14,740 bases of DNA from a bacterium (lineage in GTDB: Bacteria; UBP14; UBA6098; JAFGQG01), in NCBI GenBank assembly GCA_016930435.1, contig JAFGGQ010000071.1:1-14740 (forward strand), given 5' to 3'. Positions 1 to 6,105 of the stretch are shown one piece after another. The number at the start of each line of letters is the position of its first letter. Position 1 is the stretch's first letter. The notes beneath the pieces are model-generated. The model did no database searches and was not told the DNA's origin. It saw only the letters and a program-made list of their open reading frames with translations. Both the position numbers and the translations under genes were made by a program.

Positions 1-1071
1 AAATCTGGCAACGAAAATGTTCCAACAAATTTTGAGTTTGTTTTTAAATATAATAAAAACATATATGTTTATGGATTTACAATAAACCGTGAAAGTATAT
101 TAGAAGAACACTTAAATCTAATAGGAAAAACAACTGAGAAAATTATTTTTGAAAGAATAACATTATCAAACAAGCAAGTTGAAGTTAAACTTGGTAATAA
201 GATAAAAAATACAAATGACACTCAATTTTTGAAGTTTGTTGCCAAAAGCACCAGGCCAAACAAGCTTTTTTTGACTCAAGCTGAAGAACAGAATGTTAAA
301 GCCTTTTCTGATGCTTATGACTGGTTTAAATCAGCACTGACGATTATTTATCCTGAAACAAAGTACGAGAAAATAGACTTGCTTGTGAATGCAACCCAAA
401 AATTATGTGAAATCTACAGTAATTTTTTTGAACTCTTTGATACTGGTATTGAGGGAATATTGACAGAAGAATTGGATTTACAGAAAGATATGACTGAAAT
501 ACCTGGTGTAATCAAAAATGAAATTATGAGAAATCTCAAAAAGGATCACATTGGTATTATAAATCTACCAAATCACCAGAGATATACTGTGTATATAGAT
601 GACAATAAAGAATTTAAAGCCCTTAAGCTATTCACAAGGCATAAAATGGATTCGGGGAAGGAAATAAACTTTGAAATTAAAAATGAGTCAGATGGGACAA
701 AAAGACTAATTGATCTTATTCCGGCATTGTTAAGTTTAATAAACCAGGAGATGGTTTTTATAATCGATGAGTTAAATAGAAGTCTTCATCCTAATCTAAC
801 ATATAATCTGATTAAGGTATTTTTGGAAAACTCGAAAGACAATGAAAGTCAGCTCATTGCAACAACACATGAAATTAATCTTTTGGATTTGAATCTTTTA
901 AGACGTGATGAAATTTGGTTCATCGAAAAGGACAAAGACCAGCAATCACAGCTATATTCCCTTGAAGAATTTAAACCAAGGTATGATAAGGATATAAAAA
1001 AGGGCTATATGTTAGGAAGGTTTGGAGCAATTCCTGTCATACACAAAATCAAGGACCTTGGGTGGGTATAG
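1..1071 (+). CDS. AAA-type ATPase, AbiLi/RloA-like, 5' end outside window
   Basis: The frame is open from the first base to a TAG stop, so this is the C-terminal 356 residues of a longer protein; the true start and the Walker A motif lie upstream. What remains has the ABC/SMC-like ATPase layout: a signature-like ESDGTKRL at visible codons about 229-236, a Walker B segment MVFIIDELNRSLHP with Asp256-Glu257, and a switch histidine in TTHE at about codon 290. The long region before the signature is the insertion usual in AAA_15/AAA_21 ATPases. Such ATPases are known partners of RloB/AbiLii proteins, and a RloB gene follows one base later, so an abortive-infection or other anti-phage role is inferred. 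The gene is AT-rich compared with the right half of the window, which fits transfer. An in-frame TTG at 229 is not a credible start, because homologous-looking sequence continues before it. Confidence 0.85.
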   Translation, partial: KSGNENVPTNFEFVFKYNKNIYVYGFTINRESILEEHLNLIGKTTEKIIFERITLSNKQVEVKLGNKIKNTNDTQFLKFVAKSTRPNKLFLTQAEEQNVKAFSDAYDWFKSALTIIYPETKYEKIDLLVNATQKLCEIYSNFFELFDTGIEGILTEELDLQKDMTEIPGVIKNEIMRNLKKDHIGIINLPNHQRYTVYIDDNKEFKALKLFTRHKMDSGKEINFEIKNESDGTKRLIDLIPALLSLINQEMVFIIDELNRSLHPNLTYNLIKVFLENSKDNESQLIATTHEINLLDLNLLRRDEIWFIEKDKDQQSQLYSLEEFKPRYDKDIKKGYMLGRFGAIPVIHKIKDLGWV

Positions 1072-1072
1072 T

Positions 1073-1690
1073 ATGGAACTTCCGCGAAGAAAGTTTACCA
1101 GAAAAACAGGTTTTAGAGATGCTAAATTAATAGTAGTTGCATCTGAGGGAGAACAACCTGAGAGGAATTATTTTGATGCACTCAGGAAAAAATACTCAAA
1201 GCCAAATCTACATCTGGAATTTCAGAGAGAAAGGGATCTTTCATTGTCAGCCCCGCGATATGTTCTTGAAGAACTGAATAGTTTTAGACGCAAATACAGT
1301 CTAAATAAAAACGATGAATTGTGGATGATTATCGATAAAGACAATTGGACTGATAATGAATTAAATTATATCTCCAGGTGTTGCATACAGAAAAATTATA
1401 ATTATGCGATTAGTAACCCATGTTTCGAGTTATGGTTACTATTACATATCACCGATGTTGATCAAGAACTGATAACTTCTATAAACAATACTAGTAGTAA
1501 ATGCAGGATAGTAAAGAATAAACTTAATAATTATCTGGCAGACCATGGAGTTTCAATAAATGATTGTGAATACTTTATTACAATAATTAATGAGGCAATT
1601 CATAGAGCTCAAAGCCTCGAGGATTCTTCAAATAGATGGCCTCAAGGCATTGGAACTCAAATACACCATCTAATAGAAAGGCTTATTTAA
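1073..1690 (+). CDS. RloB family protein (AbiLii-like), putative defense partner
   Basis: This 205-residue protein matches the RloB family (RloB/AbiLii). Visible family marks are EGE at residues 25-27 followed by PERNYF, DKDNW at 88-92, and NPCFELWLLLH from 115. The Glu near the N-terminus and the later Asp-x-Asp resemble the acidic metal site of Toprim-like nucleases; that is inference. I chose ATG 1073, one base after the ATPase stop, with GGTGGG six bases before it. An upstream in-frame ATG at 1022 would overlap the ATPase by 50 bases and add 17 residues unlike the family start. The tight spacing implies co-translation with the ATPase. Known RloA/RloB-like pairs act in phage defense (AbiL of lactococci), but the mechanism and target of this pair are unknown. 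Confidence 0.85.
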   Translation: MELPRRKFTRKTGFRDAKLIVVASEGEQPERNYFDALRKKYSKPNLHLEFQRERDLSLSAPRYVLEELNSFRRKYSLNKNDELWMIIDKDNWTDNELNYISRCCIQKNYNYAISNPCFELWLLLHITDVDQELITSINNTSSKCRIVKNKLNNYLADHGVSINDCEYFITIINEAIHRAQSLEDSSNRWPQGIGTQIHHLIERLI

Positions 1691-1871
1691 AAATGTAATA
1701 ATCGTATTGTCGGTATCTGTTTGCGTTAGCGGTCGATATTCGACCTTTATCGCAGATACTTTCCGAAAGATAACGGGTATTCTTTCTCTGTCAAGGATAA
1801 TTACATTATTTTCTCAGCGTAAAGCCTGGCGATAGCCAGTATTACTCAGCGCCCGTAGTTCACAACACCCC

Positions 1872-1913
1872 GGCGGCTGAGTAGATGCGAAGCATCGTAT
1901 CGAAGCCACCGCC
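1872..1913. repeat. REP-like palindromic element
   Basis: The element is an outer arm GGCG plus GCT at 1872-1878 pairing with AGC and CGCC at 1904-1913, around a perfect inner hairpin GATGC-GAA-GCATC at 1884-1896. It contains CTGAGTAG and CGTATCGAAG, which resemble the small intergenic repeats with CTGAG...TCGAAG found in many bacterial genomes. A diverged partial copy (CTGAGTAG, then CGTATCAAGG) follows at about 1936-1960. Copy number elsewhere in the genome cannot be seen from here. Confidence 0.45.
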
Positions 1914-1939
1914 CCTAATTCGCTATTGCCGGGCTCTGA

Positions 1940-2020
1940 GTAGCCAAAGGCGTATCAAGGGAACAGCCGTCCCAGATCGAAGAACTCAAGCAAAGGATCT
2001 CGGAACTGGAAAATAAGTAA
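1940..2020 (+). pseudogene. Possible orphan C-terminal coiled-coil tail
   Basis: A plus-strand frame, opened by a stop at 1937-1939, ends at TAA 2018-2020 with QIEELKQRISELENK. That is a heptad-patterned coiled coil typical of the very end of long surface or tail-fibre-like proteins. There is no start codon or ribosome binding site, so it is not a gene by itself. It may be the remnant of a protein whose body was lost by deletion at the repeat-rich stretch just upstream. Chance cannot be excluded over so few codons. Confidence 0.25.
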
Positions 2021-2095
2021 CCTGTTAAGGATTGTAATAGAAAACAGATTAAAGCGATGGCACGAATATCATTGAGGTTTTGATAGTTAATCTCA

Positions 2096-3697
2096 TCAAT
2101 CTTTAATACAACGGACGCAGAACCCATAGGTTCGATAGCTTAGAGCTAAGTATGCATTTTCTTCATTGAAGCTTAGGCGATAGGATTCTCCTCCGGAGGT
2201 TGTAGAACTCCAGAGCAACCCTGCGGTACCGACTCCGCTAAGATTGCCAGAATTTCCAAGCCGGTATCCTGCCACAACCAGCTTTAATGGACTGGAATAA
2301 GCACCCTCTCTATCGTCAGTATCCCAGCTTTCAAGTTCATTCTCTAACTCCGTTTGGGTGGGAAGACGGTAACCCGGGGGACAGGGATTGTTAATACCTA
2401 AGACTCCTTGCCACAGATCATCGTTCGGGGGATTGCGCCAATCCAGATGTAAGGAATCTCCCAGGATAAAATCGCTGTGACCGGGATCATCGCCGGAACT
2501 GGTGGGGACAATAGCGCCATTGACCGGTGTCCCGCTTGCTGAGTCACTCCAAACAATACATTCGTGATCATCGCTTAGCCTGCCCCACTGAAATAATGCC
2601 CCATAAGCAAGATGATCATTATAATCAAGAGCTTGCCGAGCCGCGCCCAGGTTTCGGTCCATCCAGATGTAGCCAGTAGAGTCACTGATTATATCCATGA
2701 TGGCTGTTTCCTCACAAACTCCTTCCCAGGAAGAGATTACGGTTAAATTTGCAGAACTGGAAACTGAGCTGTCGCAGGGATTAGATAGTTTACAGCGGTA
2801 ATCATAGCCATTATAATTCCAGGGTACATTGCTTAAGGTTAAGCTATCCGTCGTAACTCCAGAGTAAGCGGGTTCACTTCCCCCGAGTGAGATATTTAAC
2901 CAGCCCTCTCCGCTATTTTCCTGCCATTGGTAAGATAAGCTCCCTCCAGAGGAGATAACTCCAAAGCTAACACTTTCTCCCTCGTTGACAGTTTGATTGG
3001 AAGGTTCAAAGCTAACCACCGGAGAGTCGTTCACGGTTATAGTTATGCCATCAGAGCCGCTTGCTCCGCGGTCATCTGTCACTGAGTAAATAAGATTGTA
3101 AAGGCCTTCCGTTTCCGCGAGGAAGGTGGGATTGGGTAAGTTAGTGGCAGATAGCGGTGAAGTATCTCCCGTCCATAAATGGACTGAATAGGTTCCCGAA
3201 CCGCCATGAGGATGACCATTCAGGGCAATTTGTTCACCGGCGCATAAGACTACCGGATTCGGCAAAATTAAAGCAATAGGTGGCATGAACTTCAGAAAAG
3301 ATGCCGTATCACAATAAATCGACCGGAAAGCATAAGATAGGGTGGCTAATTTTTCTCTTGGTTCCAGGATATCCCAGGTAGTTCCCCCGTCGGTACTAAC
3401 AGAGATTTCCATCCAATAAGGCACAGAGAAATCGAGCAGAATAGGATGAGTATTCCCGAGTTGAACATCGAACAATCCTTTATATACATTTACCGACAAG
3501 GTTTCGCCCCACAGGGGACTTCCTTCGGCAGATTCGTCGTAAATTTTAAAGCCAATGGCACAGGTTCCCTCCACCGCAACACCATCCAGGTCGGTAAGTT
3601 TCCCCTGGTAGTTCATTATCCGGGGTATCTCCGCCCAGGTAAAAGATATTATCAAAAGTATAAAGGTTAATATCCAGATGAATTGTACTTTTTTCAT
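2096..3697 (-). CDS. Secreted Ig-like/FISUMP-domain surface protein
   Basis: This 533-residue protein has an N-terminal signal peptide (MKKVQFIWILTFILLIISFTWA, probable cleavage after residue 22). Next comes an N-terminal domain starting IMNYQGKLTDLDG (about 25-130), of the kind found on large exported proteins of FCB-type bacteria. A PKD/SprB-like repeat follows (about 140-222), then an Ig-like repeat with the SYQWQ and YRCKLSNPC strands (about 225-320). The C-terminal FISUMP domain (about 325-533) shows IWMDRNLGA, NPCPPGYRLPTQTELE, LLWSSTTSGG and GFCVRCIKD. It is probably exported and cell-surface or extracellular, perhaps in adhesion or binding; no catalytic residues are evident. There is no recognisable C-terminal sorting domain. 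AGGAG at 3705-3709 lies eight bases before the ATG. Its 5' region contains a 12-codon ORF and a hairpin, listed separately. Confidence 0.85.
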   Translation of the reverse strand: MKKVQFIWILTFILLIISFTWAEIPRIMNYQGKLTDLDGVAVEGTCAIGFKIYDESAEGSPLWGETLSVNVYKGLFDVQLGNTHPILLDFSVPYWMEISVSTDGGTTWDILEPREKLATLSYAFRSIYCDTASFLKFMPPIALILPNPVVLCAGEQIALNGHPHGGSGTYSVHLWTGDTSPLSATNLPNPTFLAETEGLYNLIYSVTDDRGASGSDGITITVNDSPVVSFEPSNQTVNEGESVSFGVISSGGSLSYQWQENSGEGWLNISLGGSEPAYSGVTTDSLTLSNVPWNYNGYDYRCKLSNPCDSSVSSSANLTVISSWEGVCEETAIMDIISDSTGYIWMDRNLGAARQALDYNDHLAYGALFQWGRLSDDHECIVWSDSASGTPVNGAIVPTSSGDDPGHSDFILGDSLHLDWRNPPNDDLWQGVLGINNPCPPGYRLPTQTELENELESWDTDDREGAYSSPLKLVVAGYRLGNSGNLSGVGTAGLLWSSTTSGGESYRLSFNEENAYLALSYRTYGFCVRCIKD

Positions 3698-3707
3698 GTG
3701 TAAACTC

Positions 3708-3746
3708 CTAAAAATTGCAATCTGTTTTCATCTTTAATAATGCCAT
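3708..3746 (-). CDS. 12-codon leader ORF before the FISUMP gene
   Basis: The minus strand reads ATG then MALLKMKTDCNF and a TAG stop. It has the strongest Shine-Dalgarno in this region, AAGGAGG (3754-3760), seven bases before its ATG. Its stop codon overlaps the ribosome binding site (TAGGAG) of the downstream gene, an arrangement expected for translational coupling or a leader peptide. The peptide resembles nothing I recognise. The in-frame spacing and ideal ribosome binding site favour real translation, but the ORF is very short. Confidence 0.5.
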   Translation of the reverse strand: MALLKMKTDCNF

Positions 3747-3750
3747 TATA

Positions 3751-3810
3751 AAACCTCCTTGTTACCAATAAATATGGGATTTGAATGACCAAATTCCCAC
3801 AAGAAGGTTT
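3751..3810 (-). promoter_or_regulatory. Hairpin sequestering the leader Shine-Dalgarno
   Basis: Read on the minus strand, AAACCTTCTTGT (3810-3799) pairs along all 12 positions with ACAAGGAGGTTT (3762-3751), the second arm containing the Shine-Dalgarno; one pair is a U-G wobble. An inner stem, GGGAATTTG with CAAATCCC around a 6-base loop, stacks inside it with one bulged base. On the plus strand the wobble becomes a C-A mismatch, so the structure fits minus-strand RNA better. Opening the stem would free the ribosome binding site of the 12-codon ORF and, through coupling, the FISUMP gene. A thermosensor, ligand or protein switch are all possible. Confidence 0.5.
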
Positions 3811-3925
3811 AACCAAAACATCAAAAACAAAATATAAAATATTGTAAAATTGGCAAGCAGTTTCGGATAGCTCTATCCACTTTATGAATTATCCCAAATA
3901 GGTTGTGAAAATTATTTTTGGGATT

Positions 3926-5320
3926 TTATATAAGAACTAAGTACAGTGTTAGCAATGTCAGAACAAAGACTATTGGTGTGATAATCACTCCTGTTCTTAA
4001 AAAGTCAAAGTAACTAACTTCAAGTCCTTTTGTTTTCAATATTTTTATCCACATTAGCCCTGCGAGTGCTCCTATTAAGGTAAGATTAGCTCCTAAATTG
4101 CTGGCAATGACTACAGCATAAGCTCCGCCCTGAAATGCGAGCGCGGAGGTCTGCAAACTGCAACTCACAAGTATATTGCTGAGCAAGATAGTCATTGGTT
4201 GGTTGTTGATTATGTTGGATAGTATGAATCCGAGGATGCCATTTGTGGCAATACTGCTTGCGAGGGTGGTGGACATTTGGGAAATCATAGTAGCAAGCCA
4301 ATCAACAGCTCCATATACATTAAGATCAGCAACGAGAATGAAGACCACAATCACGAACGGAAGAATTTTCCACGGGATGCGTTTGACCGTTATCCAAAAT
4401 TTATGCTGGTCTTCTTTAATGCCGTAGAGTTTGAATATTTCTCCCTTGTCTTTAAAAAGATCGGTTTCATTTAATGCCCTGTCTTTTAACGTGAAGTACA
4501 TTTCAAAGAGAAGGTCGTTGATGATAAAGATAAGAGCAAAGGCAGATGTAACCAACCAGATAGAAATGCTAAGTGTCTGTGATGCCGCTAATGTTGCCAG
4601 CATTGCAAGTAACAATATGGAGCTGGTGATGGCGTCCCACCAATTCCTTACTGAGAATTCCGAATCAAGATTTGGTTTGAATTTTCTGGTTATCTTTTTT
4701 CTGAACAAAATGTATAACAGAGTCAGATTAGCAAGTGCTGCTACGACAGTAGGGAGCCACATGATCCTGGTATATTCTAAGAAGTCCATCCTAAGTGCAT
4801 TACCAACAATGATATTCGTTGGATTTCCGATGTAGAGCAACATGCTCAACGTGTTAGCTCCAAAAAATTCTGTAAAGAGTAACGGTACTACATTGAGTTT
4901 TGCATGTTTGCCGAGATAGAAAATGATCGGTGTTAAAGTTAGAATAACAATATCGTTTGATGTGAAAACAGTAAGGCAGCAAGCAAATAAGTAGATGAAA
5001 ATAAAAAGTTTAACACCGTTACCCTTTGCCCTGTGAACGATCTTAAATGCGAAAAAGTCTAAAATACCGGTGACATCAACGCTAATACTGACGTAGGCAA
5101 CGGTGAAGAAAATCACAATGATTTCCCAGGGCCTGAGCTGGTTGTTGCCTATGATACCGAGTTTGACTGTTTCTAAATCAATAACTTGCAACAAAAGGAG
5201 TGCGGTCAGGGCGATAAGCGGTCCAGTTACAATATTCACAGGAATTTGTCCAATTTTAAAAGGCCGTATTGCCGCTATAACGGAGAAAAATATCGCTGCT
5301 ATTATGAAGGTAAGTGCCAT
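3926..5320 (-). CDS. ArsB/CitMHS-superfamily (ion transporter family) membrane permease
   Basis: This 464-residue hydrophobic protein has about eleven or twelve membrane segments. It is organised as two related halves around a central hydrophilic stretch (about residues 210-230 and 280-315). The half-site motif TSNDIVILTLTPII near residue 120, followed by FFGANTLSMLLYIGNPTNIIVG, is characteristic of the ArsB/SLC13/CitMHS ion-transporter superfamily; the second half carries the matching SNIINNQPMTILLSNIL. Members move arsenite, carboxylates, sodium or other anions, and the substrate cannot be read from sequence. No arsR, arsC or arsA gene is near, so an arsenic role is not supported. There is no clear Shine-Dalgarno before ATG 5320, but an in-frame stop upstream makes it the earliest possible ATG. 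It is separated from the FISUMP gene by about 180 bases and is probably its own unit. Confidence 0.8.
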   Translation of the reverse strand: MALTFIIAAIFFSVIAAIRPFKIGQIPVNIVTGPLIALTALLLLQVIDLETVKLGIIGNNQLRPWEIIVIFFTVAYVSISVDVTGILDFFAFKIVHRAKGNGVKLFIFIYLFACCLTVFTSNDIVILTLTPIIFYLGKHAKLNVVPLLFTEFFGANTLSMLLYIGNPTNIIVGNALRMDFLEYTRIMWLPTVVAALANLTLLYILFRKKITRKFKPNLDSEFSVRNWWDAITSSILLLAMLATLAASQTLSISIWLVTSAFALIFIINDLLFEMYFTLKDRALNETDLFKDKGEIFKLYGIKEDQHKFWITVKRIPWKILPFVIVVFILVADLNVYGAVDWLATMISQMSTTLASSIATNGILGFILSNIINNQPMTILLSNILVSCSLQTSALAFQGGAYAVVIASNLGANLTLIGALAGLMWIKILKTKGLEVSYFDFLRTGVIITPIVFVLTLLTLYLVLI

Positions 5321-5454
5321 GTGTTTAAGATTAAAATTGCTAAAATTACTTTATTAATAATGTGGATTTATTATTATTTCCACTAAAGGCCAGCGAGTAT
5401 CCGAAGTCGAAGACCTGTCCATGAGCTTGCCAATGGGTGGAAACAAATCTTAGG

Positions 5455-5514
5455 GGCAGGCGCAAACGCTCCGGAACTGGCTATGAATTGTTGGACGTCG
5501 TTGTCTCGCCTGCC
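5455..5514. repeat. Inverted repeat GGCAGGCG/CGCCTGCC
   Basis: The perfect 8-base arms at 5455-5462 and 5507-5514 flank a 44-base interior. On the minus strand the structure spans the stop codon of the small ORF 5481-5603. It could stabilise or end that transcript, but lacks a T-run. GC content of the arms is high for an otherwise AT-rich gap, suggesting either an RNA element or the edge of an inserted repeat. Confidence 0.4.
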
Positions 5515-5603
5515 TTATTAATGATCTGAACTAGTTCATTTAGCACCGGAATAAATTCAATCACTACCCTCTTAGAATATTCATTGTTGATAATCAATCT
5601 CAT
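5481..5603 (-). CDS. Possible 40-aa small protein with its own promoter
   Basis: The minus strand encodes a 40-residue ORF beginning MRLIINNEYSKRVVIEFI and ending ETTTSNNS before TAG. AAAGG lies about seven bases upstream of the ATG, and a good sigma70-like promoter (TTAACA, 16 bases, TATACT; 5655-5628) lies just beyond that, predicting a leader of only about 18 bases. The middle (residues about 12-30) is amphipathic, with no signal peptide. I recognise no family. The ordered promoter, ribosome binding site and ORF favour a real gene over chance, but a decayed fragment of a longer gene remains possible. Confidence 0.45.
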   Translation of the reverse strand: MRLIINNEYSKRVVIEFIPVLNELVQIINKAGETTTSNNS

Positions 5604-5627
5604 ATTTTTACCTTTTTTGAAAAAACC

Positions 5628-5655
5628 AGTATATTTTAACTCAATTCGTTGTTAA
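5628..5655 (-). promoter_or_regulatory. Sigma70-like promoter for the 40-aa ORF
   Basis: On the minus strand the -35 is TTAACA (5655-5650) and the -10 is TATACT (5633-5628), separated by 16 bases. Each is one base off consensus. Transcription would start near 5621, about 18 bases before the small ORF. Confidence 0.45.
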
Positions 5656-5668
5656 ATATAAAAAAATA

Positions 5669-5734
5669 GTGAAACCTTCTGGTTTGTCATTAATTATAGT
5701 ATTAAAACCATAACACCAAACCAGGAAGTTTCAC
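5669..5734. repeat. 18-base near-perfect inverted repeat, IS/MITE-end-like
   Basis: GTGAAACCTTCTGGTTTG (5669-5686) and CAAACCAGGAAGTTTCAC (5717-5734) are reverse complements except at two positions, around a 30-base AT-rich interior. The length and quality of the arms resemble terminal repeats of an insertion sequence whose inside has been deleted, or a very small MITE. As RNA it folds into a long stem on either strand with no T-run. No transposase is left. Confidence 0.5.
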
Positions 5735-5848
5735 CTAAATTGTAAAGTTAATATATCAAGTAATAGGAAAAAAGCAAGCAGTTAAAGCAATAAACCTTGA
5801 AGTTTTTATTAGTGAAAGGATAAAGCAGAATTTAGTTGCTAATAAAAC

Positions 5849-5875
5849 TTGACAAAAATATATCCTTATTATAAA
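5849..5875 (+). promoter_or_regulatory. Candidate promoter of the exporter leader
   Basis: A perfect -35 TTGACA (5849-5854) is followed by TATAAA (5870-5875) with a 15-base spacer, slightly short; TAAATT at 17 bases is the alternative -10. Transcription would begin near 5882, giving a leader of about 300 bases before the first exporter gene. It is the best promoter-like site before the operon. Confidence 0.5.
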
Positions 5876-5922
5876 TTGCCCTAAATTATCTTAATGAAAA
5901 TTATAAGGAGGCTTATAATAGT

Positions 5923-6018
5923 ATGATTATTATGTTGACCAACAATAGGAGCATCAATATCCCGGGCAATTTGGTGCCGGGTTTGAAAGCTCCTGGATCA
6001 ACCCGGTGGCACCCTTGA
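5923..6018 (+). CDS. 31-aa leader peptide ORF of the exporter operon
   Basis: ATG 5923 opens a 31-codon ORF starting MIIMLTNNRSINIPGN and ending STRWHP before TGA. AAGGAGG (5905-5911) lies 11 bases upstream, rather far; ATG 5932 (codon 4) is also possible. The peptide has no membrane segment and resembles no family I know. The ORF overlaps the alternative stems of the leader and stops right after stem B, 24 bases before the terminator hairpin, which fits a regulatory rather than a structural product. A 10-codon ORF, MKIIRRLIIV (5894-5926), overlaps its start by ATGA, but has no ribosome binding site and places tandem AGG AGG Arg codons on the Shine-Dalgarno itself. Confidence 0.5.
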   Translation: MIIMLTNNRSINIPGNLVPGLKAPGSTRWHP

Positions 6019-6042
6019 CATAAGACCTCTTCTATATTTTAC

Positions 6043-6086
6043 AAAAGCCACGGGCCTGATCCTCAATTAGAGTTCGTGGCTTTTTT
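6043..6086 (+). terminator. Intrinsic terminator/attenuator hairpin
   Basis: AAAAGCCACG (6043-6052) pairs along ten bases with CGTGGCTTTT (6075-6084), and the T-run continues to 6086 and after an A to 6090. The loop contains a small CTC/GAG stem. It lies about 100 bases before the first exporter gene with no strong promoter after it, so transcription of the operon must pass it; that points to attenuation rather than simple termination. Confidence 0.8.
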
Positions 6087-6105
6087 ATTTCCCAAAAATT
6101 TTCTG

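Larger units (their letters stand above)
1691..2095. other. Hairpin-rich intergenic region after the RloB gene
   Basis: No convincing gene was found in these 405 bases. They carry a series of stems: GTATCTG 1713-1719 with CAGATAC 1753-1759, enclosing GGTCGA 1731-1736 with TCGACC 1740-1745; GAAAGA with TCTTTC around 1764-1786; CTGGC 1826-1830 with GCCAG 1835-1839 across a GATA loop; and the REP-like element listed separately. None is followed by a convincing T-run, so a classic terminator is not clear, although the first stem is placed to protect the 3' end of the RloB mRNA. On the minus strand this region is also the 3' flank of the FISUMP gene, so it may serve two converging transcripts. Confidence 0.5.
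5900..6086 (+). promoter_or_regulatory. Candidate ribosome-monitored attenuator before exporter operon
   Basis: Four structures can be read. First, ATTATAAG-GAGG-CTTATAAT (5900-5919) places the Shine-Dalgarno in a hairpin loop. Stem A is AGGAGC 5947-5952 with GCTCCT 5989-5994, enclosing CCCGG 5961-5965 with CCGGG 5977-5981. Stem B is GGTGCCGGGTT 5973-5983 with AACCC 6000-6004 and GGCACC 6008-6013. Stem C is CCCGGTGGC 6002-6010 with GCCACGGG 6047-6054, leaving one bulged G. A excludes B, B excludes C, and C excludes the terminator, which uses 6043-6052. The 31-codon ORF 5923-6018 crosses A and B, so ribosome position would choose the outcome. This is the known logic of antibiotic-inducible attenuators; no folding was computed. 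Confidence 0.55.

Noticed and set aside
1022-1072. Upstream ATG extending the RloB gene by 17 residues
   Set aside because: It overlaps the ATPase by 50 bases and adds residues unlike the family; ATG 1073 directly after the ATPase stop is better.
1915-2127. Minus-strand 70-codon ORF overlapping the end of the FISUMP gene
   Set aside because: No ribosome binding site, overlaps the real gene's 3' end, no family resemblance, and its 3' part reads through the repeat-rich region.
4431-4835. 134-codon plus-strand ORF inside the permease
   Set aside because: Antisense shadow of a membrane protein, with composition expected from reverse reading.
5455-5514. Integron attC-like site
   Set aside because: The arms do not carry the GTTRRRY core boxes and the interior lacks paired inner boxes.
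5738-5852. 37-codon open stretch ending NLVANKT before TGA
   Set aside because: No start codon or ribosome binding site, AT-rich, and it runs into the -35 box of the leader promoter; could be a decayed fragment next to the inverted repeat but cannot be supported.
6000-6014. GGTGGCACC resembles the core of a T-box riboswitch
   Set aside because: The leader from the inferred transcription start is only about 120 bases to this point, there is no recognisable Stem I or specifier loop, the trailing GCG is missing, and the downstream genes are not amino-acid or aminoacyl-tRNA synthetase genes. A covariance-model search for T-box RNA would settle it.
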